DNA of 64,000 bases, taken from NCBI RefSeq assembly GCF_004359985.1, contig NZ_SMRO01000003.1, positions 113,522 to 177,521 of the forward strand, in the 5' to 3' direction. A model generated the notes under the pieces. It saw only the letters and a list, made by a program, of their open reading frames with translations. It ran no database searches and was not told the origin of the DNA. Positions 55,840 to 63,970 of this stretch are shown here, piece after piece. The position numbers and the translations under genes are program-made. Source of the stretch: Paraburkholderia flava (lineage in GTDB: Bacteria; Pseudomonadota; Gammaproteobacteria; Burkholderiales; Burkholderiaceae). Positions within the stretch are counted from its first letter, which is position 1; each line of letters begins with the position of its first letter.

Positions 55840-56397
55840 TCAGGCGGCAAGCGCCGGTGCGTGACGGGCCTTCGCTTCTGCGGACTTGCGCGTCTTGCCG
55901 GCCCGCGACGGTGGCTGGCACAGCCCGCAGACGTAGCCGTGCCGCGGGTCATGCGCATGCGCGACGAAATGGCCGCCGCAGCGCGAACACTCGGTCATCT
56001 GCAGCATGTGGGAATCGAAGAAGCGCACGAGCGTCCACGCGCGCGTCAGGCTGAGCACCGGTTCGTCGTCGTGCAGCTGCACGTGCTCGAGATACAGCCG
56101 GTAGCTCTTCACGATCGATTCGATGTTCTTGCAGCCACCGTGGTCCGTCATGAAACGGTAGATGTTGTAGAACAGCGACGAGTGAATGTTCGGCTGCCAC
56201 GTGATGAACCAGTCGGCGGAGAACGGCAGCATGCCCTTCGGCGGCGACACGCCCTTCAGCTCCTTGTAGAGCTTGATGAGCCGGTCGCGCGACAGGCTGG
56301 TCTCGGCCTCGAGCAGCTGCAAACGCGCGCCGAGTTCGATCAGTTCGATGGCCAGGGTGATCTCCCTGACCTCGAGTACTACGCTTTTCTGTGCCAT
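55840..56397 (-). CDS. flhC: Flagellar master regulator subunit FlhC
   Basis: 185 residues. FlhC with FlhD makes the activator of middle flagellar genes. Seen: REITLAIELIELGARLQLLEAETSLSRDRLIKLYKELKG at the N-terminus, LPFSADWFITWQPNIHSSLFYNIYRF in the centre, and a four-Cys zinc site CSRCGGHF ... CGLCQPP near residues 136-160. The basic C-terminal tail is family-typical. Lies 51 bp after flhD. Confidence 0.97.
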   Translation of the reverse strand: MAQKSVVLEVREITLAIELIELGARLQLLEAETSLSRDRLIKLYKELKGVSPPKGMLPFSADWFITWQPNIHSSLFYNIYRFMTDHGGCKNIESIVKSYRLYLEHVQLHDDEPVLSLTRAWTLVRFFDSHMLQMTECSRCGGHFVAHAHDPRHGYVCGLCQPPSRAGKTRKSAEAKARHAPALAA

Positions 56398-56448
56398 CCG
56401 CTCCGCTTCCCGGGTCCTGGTGCAGTGCCTGGTGATGCAACGACGGCG

Positions 56449-56769
56449 TCAGCCGATCTGTTCGACGGGCTGGCTCGCCATCAGGATCGCGGAGTGCGCC
56501 TGGGCCACGGCGCTGGTCTTGCCCTTGTCGGCGAGCGACGAAAGAATCGCGTGATCGTCGAAGCGGAAGCGGCACAGCACCTGGCTCGATGCAGCGAGCT
56601 TGACGGTCTGCGCAAGCGACAGGTTGCCGAGCACGTCGGCGAGCTGGTCGGAGATTCCCATCCGGAACATGCCGGTCTGCTTGTCCTCGCGCAGCAGGCG
56701 TTGGGCGAGAAGCAGATAAGACAGGTTTACTTCCCTGATCTCATTGAGCATTTCAGTGGTGGTGCTCAT
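56449..56769 (-). CDS. flhD: Flagellar master regulator subunit FlhD
   Basis: 106 residues. Seen: EIREVNLSYLLLAQRLLREDKQTGMFRMGISDQLADVLGNLSLAQTVKLAASSQVLCRFRFDD, the full FlhD signature in residues 9-72. With FlhC it forms a ring-shaped DNA-binding activator. The 609-bp region upstream is shared with a divergent glycosyltransferase gene. Confidence 0.97.
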   Translation of the reverse strand: MSTTTEMLNEIREVNLSYLLLAQRLLREDKQTGMFRMGISDQLADVLGNLSLAQTVKLAASSQVLCRFRFDDHAILSSLADKGKTSAVAQAHSAILMASQPVEQIG

Positions 56770-57378
56770 GATTCCCCCGAGTCGATCTGGCTGGTCAGGC
56801 CGTTACGGAAACGTTTGCTCACCCGCACGCATCCCGCCATGCGGTATGGCCCGTTTATGGTCATGCCTGAATTGTGGCTAAAGGGGAATAGAACGGAAAT
56901 CGGACAGACACCCCGCGACACTGCAGAAAACAACCATTAATGCTGTCGGAATTTTTCCTACAGAAAGGCGGCGCGGCGGAGCGAGCGGGAGGGGTTTGAA
57001 GACAGCCGGAAGGGGCTGCGGGAAATTATAGAGCGTTTTCATCGGGGCGCCATATGAAGCGGATAAGGCGCCGCGTAATACTCCAGGATGTCTCTCGAGG
57101 CCCGTTTGAATCGCCCGGGAGCCTTATTCCGTATGGGTTTGCGCGACGCTATAGAATTCGGTGCGCATCATGTTTCGCGCTGTAACAACATTAAGCGTTT
57201 GAAAAATAGCTCGAATTGCGACGCTTGATCCCGATAATGAAACCTAAGGGATTACCCCATCCGGTTGCGGGGCACCCTCGGGCGGCAGCCAACCGCGCCC
57301 TTCCGTCCGACGGCCTGTCGCTCTCGTCCGCACTGATGCGGCGTCACGCGAAGCCCCTTTGAAACAAGGAGATTACGC
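56770..57378. other. Divergent regulatory region, flhD and GT4 gene
   Basis: 609 bp without a gene I can support. It holds the flhDC promoter (minus) and that of the glycosyltransferase (plus). GGGGAATAGAACGGAAATCGG at 56883-56903 resembles the GGGGAA-gap-TCGG motif seen at class II promoters and could reflect FlhDC autoregulation, but the match is partial. The stretch near 57,170-57,260 is noticeably A/T-rich for this genome. Confidence 0.45.
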
Positions 57379-58443
57379 ATGCGAATCGCACAAATCGCGC
57401 CGCTTTACGAAGCCGTTCCGCCGAAACTGTACGGCGGTACCGAGCGCGTCGTGTCCTATCTGACAGAAGCGCTCGTCGACCTCGGTCACGACGTGACGCT
57501 GTTCGCGAGCGGCGATTCGGTGACGTCCGCGAAGCTCGATGCGGCATGGCCGCGTGCGCTGCGTCTCGACTCGACGATCCGCGACCCGATGGCGCCGCAC
57601 ATGCTGCTGCTCGAAAAGGTCCGCCGCGTCGCGCACGAATTCGACGTGCTGCACTTTCACCTCGACTATCTGCCGTTCTCGCTGTTCTCGAGCCTCGACA
57701 CGCCGTTCGTGACGACGCTGCACGGTCGACTCGACCTGCCCGAACTGCAGCCGCTGTTCGACACGTTCTCGCAGGCGCCGGTCGTCTCGATCTCGGACTC
57801 GCAGCGTCTGCCGCTGCAGCAGGCGAACTGGCTGAACACGATCTATCACGGCCTGCCCGATCAGCTGCTCACGCCGCAGGCGCATCGCAAGCCGGAATAC
57901 CTCGCATTCCTCGGCCGCATCTGTCCGGAAAAACGCGTCGATACAGCTATCAAGATCGCTGCGCAAAGCGGTCTGCCGCTGAAGATCGCCGCCAAGGTGG
58001 ACAAGGTCGACCAGGAGTACTTCAAGACGGAAATCGAGCCGCTGCTGTCGCAGGCGCATGTCGAGTTCGTCGGCGAGATCAACGAAGCGCAGAAGCCGGA
58101 GTTTCTGTCCGGCGCGAAGGCGCTGCTGTTCCCGATCGACTGGTCGGAGCCGTTCGGCCTCGTGATGATCGAGTCGATGGCGTGCGGTACGCCGGTCATC
58201 GCGTTCAACCGCGGGTCAGTGCCGGAAGTGATCGACCATGGCGTGACCGGCTACATCGTCGAAGACGTGCAGGGTGCGGTGGCGGCTTTGCAGCGCATCG
58301 ACGACCTGTCGCGCAGCGAAATCCGCGCGCAGTTCGAACGCCGTTTCAGCGCGAAGACGATGGCGCAGAATTACATCGACGGTTATACGGCGCTTATCGA
58401 CGCGGCACGCCGGCCGGTGCTCCGGCAGGTCGCCGTGGGCTAA
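57379..58443 (+). CDS. Family 4 glycosyltransferase
   Basis: 354 residues, GT-B fold, GT4 family. Transfers a sugar from a nucleotide-sugar with retention. Seen: N-terminal domain IAQIAPLYEAVPPKLYGGTERVVSYLTEALVDLGHDVTLFASGDS, FLGRICPEKRVDTAIKIAAQ opening the C-terminal domain, and the donor-site E-x7-E in EPFGLVMIESMACGTPVIAF. No membrane segment. The ATG follows AACAAGGAGATTACGC, a strong site. The acceptor is unknown. Divergent from flhDC, but no sequence feature ties it to flagellin glycosylation. Confidence 0.88.
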   Translation: MRIAQIAPLYEAVPPKLYGGTERVVSYLTEALVDLGHDVTLFASGDSVTSAKLDAAWPRALRLDSTIRDPMAPHMLLLEKVRRVAHEFDVLHFHLDYLPFSLFSSLDTPFVTTLHGRLDLPELQPLFDTFSQAPVVSISDSQRLPLQQANWLNTIYHGLPDQLLTPQAHRKPEYLAFLGRICPEKRVDTAIKIAAQSGLPLKIAAKVDKVDQEYFKTEIEPLLSQAHVEFVGEINEAQKPEFLSGAKALLFPIDWSEPFGLVMIESMACGTPVIAFNRGSVPEVIDHGVTGYIVEDVQGAVAALQRIDDLSRSEIRAQFERRFSAKTMAQNYIDGYTALIDAARRPVLRQVAVG

Positions 58444-58523
58444 CGCGGCGTATCTGGATATGCGCGGGGATTTGCAATGTGAATCGTTTGCGTAGACTGA
58501 AACCTCAGCTATCCCCGCAGACA

Positions 58524-58554
58524 AAAAAAGCCGCCTTCAAAAGGCGGCTTTTTT
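58524..58554. terminator. Terminator after the GT4 gene
   Basis: AAAAAAGCCGCCTT, a CAA loop and the mirrored AAGGCGGCTTTTTT: a 14-bp stem with T-run, readable in both directions. It also serves the converging hns gene, which ends at 58681. Confidence 0.88.
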
Positions 58555-58680
58555 ATTTCATCAATGAGCGGAACGATTGTGCCGGATGCATGCCGGCGAC
58601 ATACGTTACACCGTACTGCGCTTTACCCTTCCGATTGCCTTCGAAACGCTTTCGCCATAAGGACCTTCGTCATTAGACGA

Positions 58681-58983
58681 TTACGCCTGGTCGATCAAAA
58701 AACGTTCACGGTTTTTACCGGCAATCCATTTGGGCGGCTTTCCCCGGCCGCTCCATGTGCTGCCCGTTTTCGGATCCTGGTAGCGCGGCGGCAGCGGCGC
58801 CTTCTTCGGCGGCCGACCGCGTCGCGCAGCCGCCGCGAAGCCCAGATCCTGGGCCGACAGGCCGTACTCGGTGATCTTGCGTTTGATCTCCGCGATCACA
58901 TTGACGACTTCGGTACGCCGGGCGTCATCCGCCTGGGCTTGCAGCCGGGCGATCTGCGCCTTGAGGTCTGCATATTGGGTCAT
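58681..58983 (-). CDS. H-NS family nucleoid protein
   Basis: 100 residues. Seen: N-terminal coiled coil (YADLKAQIARLQAQADDARRTEVVNVIAEIKRKITEYGLSAQDLGF, residues 4-48), a basic RRGRPPKKAPLPPRY linker and the H-NS C-terminal DNA-binding motif TWSGRGKPPKWI. This is the short Bv3F-type H-NS-like form of Burkholderiales, which have several paralogues per genome. Binds A/T-rich DNA. ATG at 58983 (AGAGGGGAGCCC upstream); 21 extra upstream codons have no site. Its own upstream region is markedly A/T-rich, compatible with autoregulation. Confidence 0.93.
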   Translation of the reverse strand: MTQYADLKAQIARLQAQADDARRTEVVNVIAEIKRKITEYGLSAQDLGFAAAARRGRPPKKAPLPPRYQDPKTGSTWSGRGKPPKWIAGKNRERFLIDQA

Positions 58984-59273
58984 GCTGGGCTCCCCTCTTT
59001 TAGGACTGAATGGCCGCAGATTAACTGCAACTAAAGAAATTCGCAATGGACAATAATACCGCTTTAACTAGATAACGTCTGATAATTAATAAAATGGTGA
59101 ATTGTTAAATCGGTAAGTTGCCCTATTACGCCGAATAAGGAATCCCCCTGGTAGATTGACAATTCTTGACACCCAGCGTCAGGGTATTTGCCTAAAAATA
59201 CGCATTCTTCGACTCTCGTCGGCGCTCCTGCCGATGCGAGCGGGATAACGAACTTCCTTGGGGGAATACTTAT
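58984..59273. other. A/T-rich divergent region, hns and aqpZ
   Basis: 290 bp with no gene. From about 59,025 to 59,160 the sequence is far richer in A/T than its surroundings, with runs such as TGATAATTAATAAAATGG. Two TTGACA elements lie at 59156 and 59166 on the plus strand ahead of aqpZ; I could not find a matching -10 at standard spacing. A likely H-NS target. Confidence 0.5.
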
Positions 59274-59999
59274 ATGCAGCTATCCAGGCGCGTTGCGGCG
59301 GAATTCTTCGGCACTTTCTGGCTGGTACTCGGCGGCTGCGGGAGCGCGGTGCTCGCCGCCAGCTTCGCAGGACCGGTGCATGGACTCGGCATCGGCTTCG
59401 TCGGCGTTGCTCTCGCGTTCGGTCTCACCGTTCTCACGATGGCCTATGCGATCGGTCATATCTCCGGGTGCCATCTGAATCCGGCAGTCAGCGTCGGGCT
59501 CACAGTAGCGGGCCGCTTTCCGGTACGCGACCTTGTACCGTACATCGTTGCGCAGGTGCTCGGCGCGATCGTCGGTGCATTCGTGCTTTCACTGATCGCA
59601 ACGGGCAAGCCCGGTTTCGATCTCGTCGCGAGCGGCTTCGCGACCAACGGCTACGGCGACCACTCGCCGGGCCACTACTCGCTGATCGCCGCATTCATCT
59701 GCGAAACCGTGATGACGGCGTTCTTCCTGTTCGTGATCCTCGGCGCGACCGATTCGCGCGCACCCGCAGCGCTCGCGCCGGTTGCGATCGGCCTGTGCCT
59801 CACGCTGATTCACCTGATCTCGATCCCTGTCACGAACACGTCGGTCAATCCCGCGCGCTCGACCGGGCCGGCGCTGTTCGTCGGCGGCGCGGCGATCGAT
59901 CAGCTGTGGCTGTTCTGGGTCGCACCGATACTCGGCGCGATCATCGCGGGTATCGTGTACCCGGCGATTGCCGGGCGTGGTGCCGCGGCGAAAGCTTGA
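59274..59999 (+). CDS. aqpZ: Aquaporin Z
   Basis: 241 residues, six membrane helices. Water channel of the MIP family. Seen: both NPA boxes, [10 protein letters not shown] (Asn69) and [13 protein letters not shown], the N-terminal [22 protein letters not shown], and the AqpZ-type second NPAR with a small selectivity-filter loop, arguing for a water rather than glycerol channel. The GGGGGAATACTTAT site precedes the ATG. Single gene, divergent from hns. Confidence 0.94.
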   Translation: MQLSRRVAAEFFGTFWLVLGGCGSAVLAASFAGPVHGLGIGFVGVALAFGLTVLTMAYAIGHISGCHLNPAVSVGLTVAGRFPVRDLVPYIVAQVLGAIVGAFVLSLIATGKPGFDLVASGFATNGYGDHSPGHYSLIAAFICETVMTAFFLFVILGATDSRAPAALAPVAIGLCLTLIHLISIPVTNTSVNPARSTGPALFVGGAAIDQLWLFWVAPILGAIIAGIVYPAIAGRGAAAKA

Positions 60000-60030
60000 C
60001 CTCAGCGACGCCTCTTTTTGTTTAGTAATA

Positions 60031-60061
60031 CCCGCGCGTTTCGCGACGCGAAATGCGCGGG
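60031..60061. terminator. Hairpin after aqpZ
   Basis: CCCGCGCGTTTCG / CGAAATGCGCGGG, a 13-bp stem with one G-T mismatch and a short loop, 32 bp after aqpZ. There is no T-run after it. The rest of the 332-bp gap to the next gene (60000-60331) shows no gene. Confidence 0.5.
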
Positions 60062-60331
60062 CTGTCGATGCCGTTTCCTATTACATGACAGAGATGGCAT
60101 AGATGTAAGTCGCAATTACGGTGGACGCCTGTCGCGTCGACTACCTCTCCGCTCCTCCCGCCATCGCTCGCCGTTCGCACGATACGACGGCATCGCGCAC
60201 CTTGCGCACGCCTTCGTCGATGCTTTCACTCGGTAACATCTGGTCGCAGTCGCGACGACATCCCACGCGTAGATTGAACCTGTAGACCCCGTGTCTCACG
60301 CAGCCATCCAGGTTGCAACAGGAGAATCGAC

Positions 60332-60634
60332 ATGAAACGCATCGTCACTCATCTGCTCGTAGCGGCTGGCCTCGCGGCCGGCGCATGCGGTGTCGCGCAG
60401 GCGCACACCAGTCTGAATATCGGCCTGTCGCTCGGCGCCCCGGCGCCTGTGTATGCGGCCCCGCAGCCGGTGTATTACGGCGGCGGTAATGGCTACTACG
60501 GCCATCCGGGCTGGGATCGTTACGATCATCGCTGGGACCATCGGGATCGCGACTGGAATCGCGGCGATCATCGCGAGGGACACTCCGACTGGAATCACGG
60601 CGAACAAGGCCGTGGTGGTGGCTGGCGCGGATAA
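60332..60634 (+). CDS. Small exported Gly/His/Asp/Arg-rich protein
   Basis: 100 residues, not recognised. Seen: a clear Sec signal (LLVAAGLAAGACGVAQA, cut near residue 24), then LNIGLSLGAPAPVYAAPQPVYYGGGNGYYG and a C-terminal half built of alternating Asp/His/Arg/Trp units (WDRYDHRWDHRDRDWNRGD, then HSDWNHGEQ). The repeats and His/Asp load suggest metal or polyanion binding, but this is only a composition argument. AACAGGAGAATCGAC before the ATG is a good site. Confidence 0.7.
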   Translation: MKRIVTHLLVAAGLAAGACGVAQAHTSLNIGLSLGAPAPVYAAPQPVYYGGGNGYYGHPGWDRYDHRWDHRDRDWNRGDHREGHSDWNHGEQGRGGGWRG

Positions 60635-60666
60635 CGCGTAGTGCGTCTATGTAGATGTAGCGTGAC

Positions 60667-60695
60667 GACGCACGGGGCTTTTCGCTCCGTGCGTC
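60667..60695. terminator. Bidirectional terminator, convergent genes
   Basis: GACGCACGG stem of 9 bp with an 11-nt loop (GGCTTTTCGCT) and TT after. It separates the small exported protein from the converging HAD phosphatase gene. Confidence 0.6.
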
Positions 60696-60715
60696 TTACC
60701 GCAGTGCTGTGAAAT

Positions 60716-61537
60716 TCAGGACGCCAGTTCGTCGTCGAGCGAAAAGAGTTTGCGCAGATGATGCGCAACACCTGCCTCGAAGTTGTTGCCGATGCGCGGA
60801 ACATTGGGCAGCAGTGCGATGAGGTCGGGATTGGCATTGTTCATCATGAACGGATGACCTGCCGTTTCGAGCAAGTCGACGTCGTTCATGTTGTCGCCGA
60901 ATGCCACGCAGCGCGAAGGCGCTACACCCAGGCGGTCGAGCACGAACTTGAGCGCGCGCCCTTTCGATACGTTCGACGTCATCACCTCGAGACAATCCGG
61001 CAGCGAGTAAGTGACGTACAACGCGTCGCCGAACTGCTGCTGCAAATTCACGGCGACCTGCGCGAGATCTGCGGGGTCTCCGATGTACAGCGCCTTCGCG
61101 ATATCGGAGCCGTCGTGCTGCTGCATATCGATCACCGAATATCCAAAGCCCGAGTCCTGATGCAGACGCAGCAGTTCCGGCGCGTGACGATCGATCAGCC
61201 ATGCGTTGTCGGCGAACAGATTGACGATCACGCGACCATGCGCACCGACAACCTCCGGCTGCACGAGACGACGCACGAGCGGCGGCGGAAGATTGTCGGC
61301 GTAGATCATCGTGTCGTCCGGCGCGTGAACGCGCGCGCCATTCGACGTGATCAGATAGGGGCGAATGCCCAGCAGATCTCGAATACCGGCGACATCGCGA
61401 TAGTGCCGTCCCGTTGCAATCACGAACTGCAGTTGCTGCGCTTCGAGGCGACGCACGGTCGCGATGGTGAACGGGTCGACCTGATGATCGCCGTTGAGCA
61501 GCGTTCCGTCGAGGTCGGTTGCGATGACTTGGTACAT
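60716..61537 (-). CDS. Cof-type HAD-family phosphatase
   Basis: 273 residues. HAD phosphatase of the Cof/type IIB class, acting on sugar phosphates or similar small metabolites. Seen: motif I TDLDGTLLNGD (Asp8, Asp10), motif II with TSNG, motif III Lys in SKGRALKFVLDRLG, and motif IV FGDNMNDVDLLETAG. The Cof cap domain lies between residues about 85 and 190. Substrate cannot be told. Possibly co-transcribed with the sugar kinase at 61608-62492, which ends 70 bp upstream. Confidence 0.9.
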   Translation of the reverse strand: MYQVIATDLDGTLLNGDHQVDPFTIATVRRLEAQQLQFVIATGRHYRDVAGIRDLLGIRPYLITSNGARVHAPDDTMIYADNLPPPLVRRLVQPEVVGAHGRVIVNLFADNAWLIDRHAPELLRLHQDSGFGYSVIDMQQHDGSDIAKALYIGDPADLAQVAVNLQQQFGDALYVTYSLPDCLEVMTSNVSKGRALKFVLDRLGVAPSRCVAFGDNMNDVDLLETAGHPFMMNNANPDLIALLPNVPRIGNNFEAGVAHHLRKLFSLDDELAS

Positions 61538-61607
61538 GGCTTTGGGTTGCTTCGAATAGGCGACGAGGAGCGTCGTATTTTATCGCTGCTCCCGCGCGGC
61601 GATTCCG

Positions 61608-62492
61608 TTATTTCACGCCGATGCGCGCAGCCTCATGCTGCGCGAGACGCAACGCGCCGCGCGCGGAATCGGCAAGCGGCGCACGCAGCCGCGACGCGAA
61701 AACCGCCGGCACGTAGTCGCGCTGCGGTTCGCCCAGGCCGCCGCAGAGTGCAATGGGCAGCGTATTGGTCGGATCGAGTGCGGCGATCATCCTGCCGATC
61801 TCCACGCCTGCAGTCTCGAGCAACTGCGCCGCGAACGGATGCTCGCGATGGGCCAGCACGATCGGCGCGAGACGCGCGAACGCGGTTTGATTGGCCTCAC
61901 ATAGCCAGACGACCAGGCTGTCGTGATCCGTCGCACCCGCGTGCGCGAGTAGCGCGTCTGCAAAGGCGTCGCGCGGGCTGCGGCCGTCGAGCGCCCGTTG
62001 CGCATGGCCGATCGCGCGTATGCCGAGCCATGAGCCGCCCGCTTCGTCGCCTGACGGAAAACCATAGCCGCCGACGATCCGGCACTCCCCCTTGACGTCG
62101 AGCACCGCGGCGATGCTGCCGGTACCGAGCGCGACGACCACGCCCGCTTCACCGCCATGTGCGCCGAGCAGCGTCGTGTACACATCGCTTTCGACAGCAA
62201 GACCTGCGACCGACGGCGCAAGCGCGCGGAATGCCGCGAGCCAGTCGCGATTGTTGGCGCCCGCGAGCCCGCAGCCGAGCACGCATCGGGACCAGTCGAG
62301 CGCGATGCCCGCTTCGGCGAAGGCAGCCGCGCAGCCCGCGCCGATCGATTCCCATGCACGCTCGACGCCGAGCAGAAGACCCGAAGGACCGCTTGCGGCC
62401 TGAGCGAGGACGCGCCCCGTGTGGTCGCCGAGTATCACGCGTGTGCCGGTGCCGCCACCGTCTATGCCGAGCAGGAAAGAGTCTGAAGTCAT
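61608..62492 (-). CDS. BadF/BadG-type N-acetylglucosamine kinase-like
   Basis: 294 residues, ASKHA fold. Seen: phosphate-1 loop LLGIDGGGTGTRVILGD, adenosine/phosphate-2 region VVALGTGSIAAVL, and GYGFPSGDEAGGSWLGIRAIGHA typical of bacterial GlcNAc kinases of the BadF/BadG/BcrA/BcrD family. It probably phosphorylates an amino sugar from cell-wall turnover. ATG at 62492 chosen at the family N-terminus; an upstream frame extends 22 codons. A benzoyl-CoA reductase activase role is unlikely because the 4Fe-4S cysteines are missing. Confidence 0.83.
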   Translation of the reverse strand: MTSDSFLLGIDGGGTGTRVILGDHTGRVLAQAASGPSGLLLGVERAWESIGAGCAAAFAEAGIALDWSRCVLGCGLAGANNRDWLAAFRALAPSVAGLAVESDVYTTLLGAHGGEAGVVVALGTGSIAAVLDVKGECRIVGGYGFPSGDEAGGSWLGIRAIGHAQRALDGRSPRDAFADALLAHAGATDHDSLVVWLCEANQTAFARLAPIVLAHREHPFAAQLLETAGVEIGRMIAALDPTNTLPIALCGGLGEPQRDYVPAVFASRLRAPLADSARGALRLAQHEAARIGVK

Positions 62493-62644
62493 ACGATCAG
62501 GCAAGGTTAAGAATGTCGCATAGCGTGGCAGGTCCGCCGCAATCGTGCAATCGACCAAAAGGCCAGGTGGCGATGCGGCGCCGTTCCGCTATGCTTGGCC
62601 GGTATCGTCGACAGATCGTCGATGCCATCACATGGAGCGGGACA

Positions 62645-63241
62645 GTGACACAGCGATGCAACTGGGCGACGAGCGAAGCACTCGCGCATTACCACGACAC
62701 CGAATGGGGCGTGCCTTCGCGGGACGATCAGCATCTGTTCGAGATGCTGGTACTCGAAGGCGCGCAGGCTGGGCTATCGTGGTCGACGATTCTCAACAAG
62801 CGCGACGGTTATCGGCGCGCATTCGCTAACTTCGAAATCGACAAGGTCGCCCGCTTCACGCAGAAGCAGCTCGATGCATTGATGCTGGACGCGAGCATCG
62901 TCCGCAATCGGGCAAAGATTGCGTCGGCGGTGGCCAATGCGCTTGCGGTCCAGCAGATCCAGGCGGAACACGGATCGCTCGCGAAGTTCATCTGGTCGTT
63001 CGTCGACGACACGCCGATCCAGAACGAATGGCAGTCGTATCAGCACGCGCCGGCATCGACGGAGGTCTCCGACGCGCTCAGCAAGGCGCTCAAGCGCTAC
63101 GGCTGCAAGTTCGTCGGCACGACGATCTGTTACGCGTTCATGCAGGCGGTCGGCATGGTCAACGACCATCAGACGGACTGCGCCTTCCACGCACGCTGCG
63201 CGGCGCTCGGCAAGAAAGGACGTAAGCGGAAAGCCGGTTAA
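62645..63241 (+). CDS. tag: DNA-3-methyladenine glycosylase I
   Basis: 198 residues. Removes 3-methyladenine from alkylated DNA. Seen: N-terminal QRCNWATSEALAHYHDTEWGVPSRDDQHLFEMLVLEGAQAGLSW, the FVGTTICYAFMQAVGMVNDH segment, and the zinc ligands: Cys5, a His in the HYHD region, and HQTDC at the C-terminal side. Close to E. coli Tag in length. GTG at 62645 is the only start that gives the family N-terminus; the upstream frame has no such motif. Divergent from the sugar kinase. Confidence 0.93.
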   Translation: MTQRCNWATSEALAHYHDTEWGVPSRDDQHLFEMLVLEGAQAGLSWSTILNKRDGYRRAFANFEIDKVARFTQKQLDALMLDASIVRNRAKIASAVANALAVQQIQAEHGSLAKFIWSFVDDTPIQNEWQSYQHAPASTEVSDALSKALKRYGCKFVGTTICYAFMQAVGMVNDHQTDCAFHARCAALGKKGRKRKAG

Positions 63242-63510
63242 CGCCATCGCGGCTTCGGCATTTTTGCAACAGCACGGGGAAAACACCGAGCGCGGCGATC
63301 AAAAGCCGCGCCGGCCTTGCTGACAAAGGCTTCGCGACCCGAAGCGAAGCGTCGTTTGCTGCGTCGATCAGGTCAGAATTGCGCGCAGACGCACACCCAA
63401 TTCCATTTTTACCGCTCCAAGCCGTTATAACAGTAACGAGCGACAGATCCGTGCGACCTGCGCTCGCATAACGAACGACAGCTGCACACCCCGCACAGGG
63501 GAGAACCATC

Positions 63511-63936
63511 ATGAAAAATCCAGACTTCCTGAGCCATCAGGAGATATTCGACCGGGCCGCCGACCATCTTTTCGATCAGGGCCGCGCAGCGCTTCTTCCG
63601 CGCGGTGGCGGTGCATACCGGGGCTATTGCGGAGGATGTCCGGTCGGCAACTTCATCAAGCCGCGCGACTACATGACGGCGATGGAAGGCATTCCGGTTC
63701 GCCTGATCGGCAAGTCACCGACCGATATTCCTGCTTACATGGACGTCGGCGTCCTCGCGCTGAAGAAAGCGCTGCTCCGCTCGCGCATCAACGTCTTTGA
63801 TCCCGCTACCGTGGAACTACTCAGTTGCCTGCAGAACGTGCACGACGTGTTCGGCACCTGGGAATGGCACGAACGTCTCGCTTCGATTGCGCGTCAGTTC
63901 GAGCTCTGCGCCGAACGCGTGAAGAAGGCGGCGTAA
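63511..63936 (+). CDS. Conserved-looking hypothetical protein with CGGC
   Basis: 141 residues, not recognised. Seen: AYRGYCGGCPVGNFIKPRDYMTAMEG, with a CxxC pair near residues 40-43, then VRLIGKSPTDIPAYMDVGVLALKKALLRSRINVFDPATVELLSCLQNVHDVFGTWEWHERLASIA (residues 62-126), mostly helical, with two further Cys. No signal peptide or membrane segment. The CGGCPVG loop could bind a metal or form a disulphide. A good AGGGGAGAACC site lies before the ATG, and codon use is normal for the window, so it is a real gene. The 269 bp before it hold no gene. Confidence 0.75.
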   Translation: MKNPDFLSHQEIFDRAADHLFDQGRAALLPRGGGAYRGYCGGCPVGNFIKPRDYMTAMEGIPVRLIGKSPTDIPAYMDVGVLALKKALLRSRINVFDPATVELLSCLQNVHDVFGTWEWHERLASIARQFELCAERVKKAA

Positions 63937-63970
63937 CGCGGACATCCTCGGCCCGATCGGCTCACCAAAC

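Noticed and set aside
57205..57245. Sigma-28 promoter for the glycosyltransferase (CCCGATAA near 57,230)
   Set aside because: The -10 box fits but the -35 region matches only about half of the consensus at the right spacing.
59156..59198. Sigma-70 promoter for aqpZ from the TTGACA pair
   Set aside because: Two good -35 elements but no -10 at 16-18 bp; not called as a promoter.
61608..62492. Activase of benzoyl-CoA reductase or hydroxyacyl-CoA dehydratase
   Set aside because: Lacks the cysteines for the bridging 4Fe-4S cluster; the GlcNAc kinase-like reading fits better.
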